DNA of 6,518 nucleotides, from NCBI GenBank assembly GCA_019233165.1, contig JAFAMS010000078.1, positions 1 through 6,518 on the forward strand, given 5' to 3'. The notes below the pieces were generated by a model. It saw only the letters and a program-made list of their open reading frames with translations. It did not search any database and was not told where the DNA came from. This DNA is from Vulcanimicrobiota bacterium (GTDB taxonomy: Bacteria > Vulcanimicrobiota > Vulcanimicrobiia > Vulcanimicrobiales > Vulcanimicrobiaceae). The position numbers and the translations under genes are program-made. This document shows, one piece after another, positions 4,907-6,518 of this stretch (its first letter is position 1; the number at the start of each line of letters is the position of its first letter).

Positions 4907-6518
4907 CGTTTTGCTCCGTTCGAACCGATCGCTTCGCGGATCGCGGCGACGGCGTTTGCGGCGCCGCTCGGATCGGTCCCACCGCCTTGGGCTTGGGTCG
5001 CAGCCCCGCCCCCCTTACCGGCGACGTGCGGCGCGGCGACTTTGAGCAAGTTCCCGGCGTTGATCCCACGCTTCGTCAAGTCGTCGCTGACGTTCACGAG
5101 GAGCGATACCTTCTCGCCTTCGATCCCTACGAGCGCGACGACGCCGCTATGCAGCCGCGCGCGAATCGCGCCCGCGAGCGAGCGCAGCGCATCGCCGGTC
5201 GCCTCCGTGACGATCTCGGCGACGACCGGAACGTCGCCGACGCGCTGCGCGCGGTCGACGAGCTGCTGCGCTTCGCCGGCGGCCAACCGCGCTTTGATCT
5301 CGGCGAGTCCCTTGTGCAGCTCGCGGACCTCGGCTTGCAACCGCGAGACGCGCTCGATCACTTCATCCGGCTTCGTCGAAAGCCGCTCGGAGAGCGTCCC
5401 GACGACGTCTTGCGTCCCGAGCGCGTAAGCCTCGGCCGCCTTCGAGACGACCGACTCGATCCGCCGTATCCCACTCCCGATCGACGACTCGGTAAGGATC
5501 AAGAACATTCCCAGCTCGCCGGTCGTGTGCGCGTGCGTCCCGCCGCAAAACTCGATCGAAGGGCCGGCTTGGACGACGCGGACGAGCTCGCCGTATTTCT
5601 CGCCGGCCATCGTCAGCGCCCCGGTTTGCTTGGCATCTTCGATCGGGAGCTCGCGCGTAACCAAGTGATGATCGCCGCGGATCATCTCGTTGACGCGGTT
5701 GACGACCGCCGTCTTCTGCTCGCCGGTGAGCGCGCCGCCGGGCCAGCGAAAATCGAAACGCATCCGATCGATCCCAACCCACGAGCCGGCTTGTACGACC
5801 TCGTCGCCGAGCACGTCTTTGAGCGCGCGCTGCAAGAGATGCGCCGAGGTATGATGGCGCCGAATCTCCTCGCGCCAGAGCGGGTCGACGGCGGTATGGA
5901 CTCGCTCGCCGCGGCGCAGCACGCCCTCGCGCAGCGTCCCGTGGTGCGCGATCGCATCGCCGACGAACTGCGTGTCGACGACCTCGAAGGTCGCACCGCC
6001 GCCGGCGATCGTCCCGCGATCCCCGATCTGGCCGCCTTTTTCGGCATAGAACGACGTGTGGTCGAGGACGATCTGCGCGGTCTCGCCGGCGATCAGCTCG
6101 TCGACCGGAGTCCCGTCGCGCAGGATCATCACGATCTCGCCGTCGCTTTCGAGCGAAGTGTAGCCGTGAAAGACGCTCACCATGCTGGGAAGATCGCTAA
6201 CGCTCACGACCGCGCGCTTCGAGGCCGCATCGGCGCGCGCTCTTTCGCGCTGCTGTTCCATCGCCGCATCGAAGCTTTCCAAGTCGACCGCGACCCCGCG
6301 CTCCATCGCGATCTCGCGCGTCAACTCGAGCGGGAAACCATAGGTGTCGTGGAGCGTGAACGCGTCGGTTCCGGTGATCAGCCGCGTGCAGTCGCCGATT
6401 GCCTCTTCGATGAGGTTCGAAAGCATCTCGTTGCCGCGGTCGAGCGTCTTGGTGAAGTTCTGCTCTTCCCGCCGCAAGGTTTGCTGGATCTCCTCGAGAC
6501 GCTCGCGGAGCGCGGGAT
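4903..6518 (-). CDS. alaS: Alanyl-tRNA synthetase, C-terminal part
   Basis: AlaRS charges tRNA-Ala and clears mischarged Ser- or Gly-tRNA-Ala in the cytosol. About 538 residues are in the window; the catalytic domain and start are beyond the right edge, where the frame stays open. The order is typical: end of the tRNA-recognition helices (RREEQNFTKTLDRGNEML), DTYGFPLELTREIA, then the editing domain with FYAEKGGQIGDRGTI. The HxxxH zinc motif HTSAH is encoded at 5839-5853, and CGGTH, supplying the C-x3-H ligands, at 5533-5547. A helical linker follows (about 5245-5430), then the C-Ala domain with GKGGGAATQAQGGG near the end. All editing-site metal ligands I can check are intact. A TTG at 6475-6477 is internal, not the true start. 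The TGA stop at 4903-4905 overlaps the apparent start of the small exported-protein gene downstream, so alaS is the upstream gene of a three-gene transcript. Confidence 0.97.
   Translation of the reverse strand, partial: PALRERLEEIQQTLRREEQNFTKTLDRGNEMLSNLIEEAIGDCTRLITGTDAFTLHDTYGFPLELTREIAMERGVAVDLESFDAAMEQQRERARADAASKRAVVSVSDLPSMVSVFHGYTSLESDGEIVMILRDGTPVDELIAGETAQIVLDHTSFYAEKGGQIGDRGTIAGGGATFEVVDTQFVGDAIAHHGTLREGVLRRGERVHTAVDPLWREEIRRHHTSAHLLQRALKDVLGDEVVQAGSWVGIDRMRFDFRWPGGALTGEQKTAVVNRVNEMIRGDHHLVTRELPIEDAKQTGALTMAGEKYGELVRVVQAGPSIEFCGGTHAHTTGELGMFLILTESSIGSGIRRIESVVSKAAEAYALGTQDVVGTLSERLSTKPDEVIERVSRLQAEVRELHKGLAEIKARLAAGEAQQLVDRAQRVGDVPVVAEIVTEATGDALRSLAGAIRARLHSGVVALVGIEGEKVSLLVNVSDDLTKRGINAGNLLKVAAPHVAGKGGGAATQAQGGGTDPSGAANAVAAIREAIGSNGAKR

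Noticed and set aside
4227..5069. 280-residue minus-strand frame spanning the alaS end and the small gene
   Set aside because: It is a different frame from both real genes and has shadow-like Arg/Pro/Ser composition. It does not explain the protein-like sequence that continues in the small gene's own frame.
4052..5428. 458-residue plus-strand open frame opposite the glycosyltransferase, small protein and alaS
   Set aside because: It has Arg/Ser/Ala-rich low-complexity composition, no domain signature, and sits antisense to three supported genes.
431..6518. Idea that serine synthesis and AlaRS (which edits Ser-tRNA-Ala) form one functional system
   Set aside because: They are on opposite, convergent transcripts with no shared regulatory element visible. 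Adjacency alone is not enough.

Overview
This is a 6.5-kb window of compact, high-GC bacterial chromosome, about two-thirds G+C by eye. It encodes housekeeping metabolism and envelope or glycan functions. Codons strongly favour G/C at third positions, so long Arg-rich shadow frames run opposite or across every real gene. No RNA gene, mobile element, CRISPR array or phage gene is visible. The phylum cannot be fixed from the sequence. The style of the GT39-like and small exported proteins recalls uncultivated soil lineages such as Eremiobacterota/Vulcanimicrobiota, but that is a weak guess from memory.

Layout. (1) Positions 1-370, minus strand: N-terminal 123 residues of a multi-pass membrane protein resembling GT39/mannosyltransferase-type proteins; the rest lies beyond the left edge. 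(2) Positions 371-430: a 60-nt divergent gap. (3) Plus strand, 431-2663: a tight two-gene unit of serA (long-form D-3-phosphoglycerate dehydrogenase with ASB and ACT domains) and a histidine-phosphatase-family enzyme, separated by one base. (4) Minus strand, 6518 down to 2644: a three-gene unit reading alaS (C-terminal ~538 residues in the window), a small probably exported protein of unknown function, and a GT4-type glycosyltransferase with a fused C-terminal domain. The junctions are a 4-nt overlap and a 4-nt gap. (5) The two units converge and overlap tail to tail by 20 nt at 2644-2663, next to a perfect 10-bp inverted repeat.

Functionally, the plus-strand unit starts serine biosynthesis. 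SerA oxidises 3-phosphoglycerate, and the adjacent phosphatase could be the final phosphoserine phosphatase step, though this is not proven. The minus-strand unit joins a translation gene to an exported protein and a sugar transferase, probably by shared transcription rather than a shared pathway.

The points most worth a second look are: the small gene after alaS, which has no ATG, GTG or TTG available and seems to start at a CTG inside a CTGA overlap; the glycosyltransferase's C-terminal domain, which looks like a decayed methyltransferase; and the serA-phosphatase pairing. I found no clear evidence of a wholly new multi-gene system.
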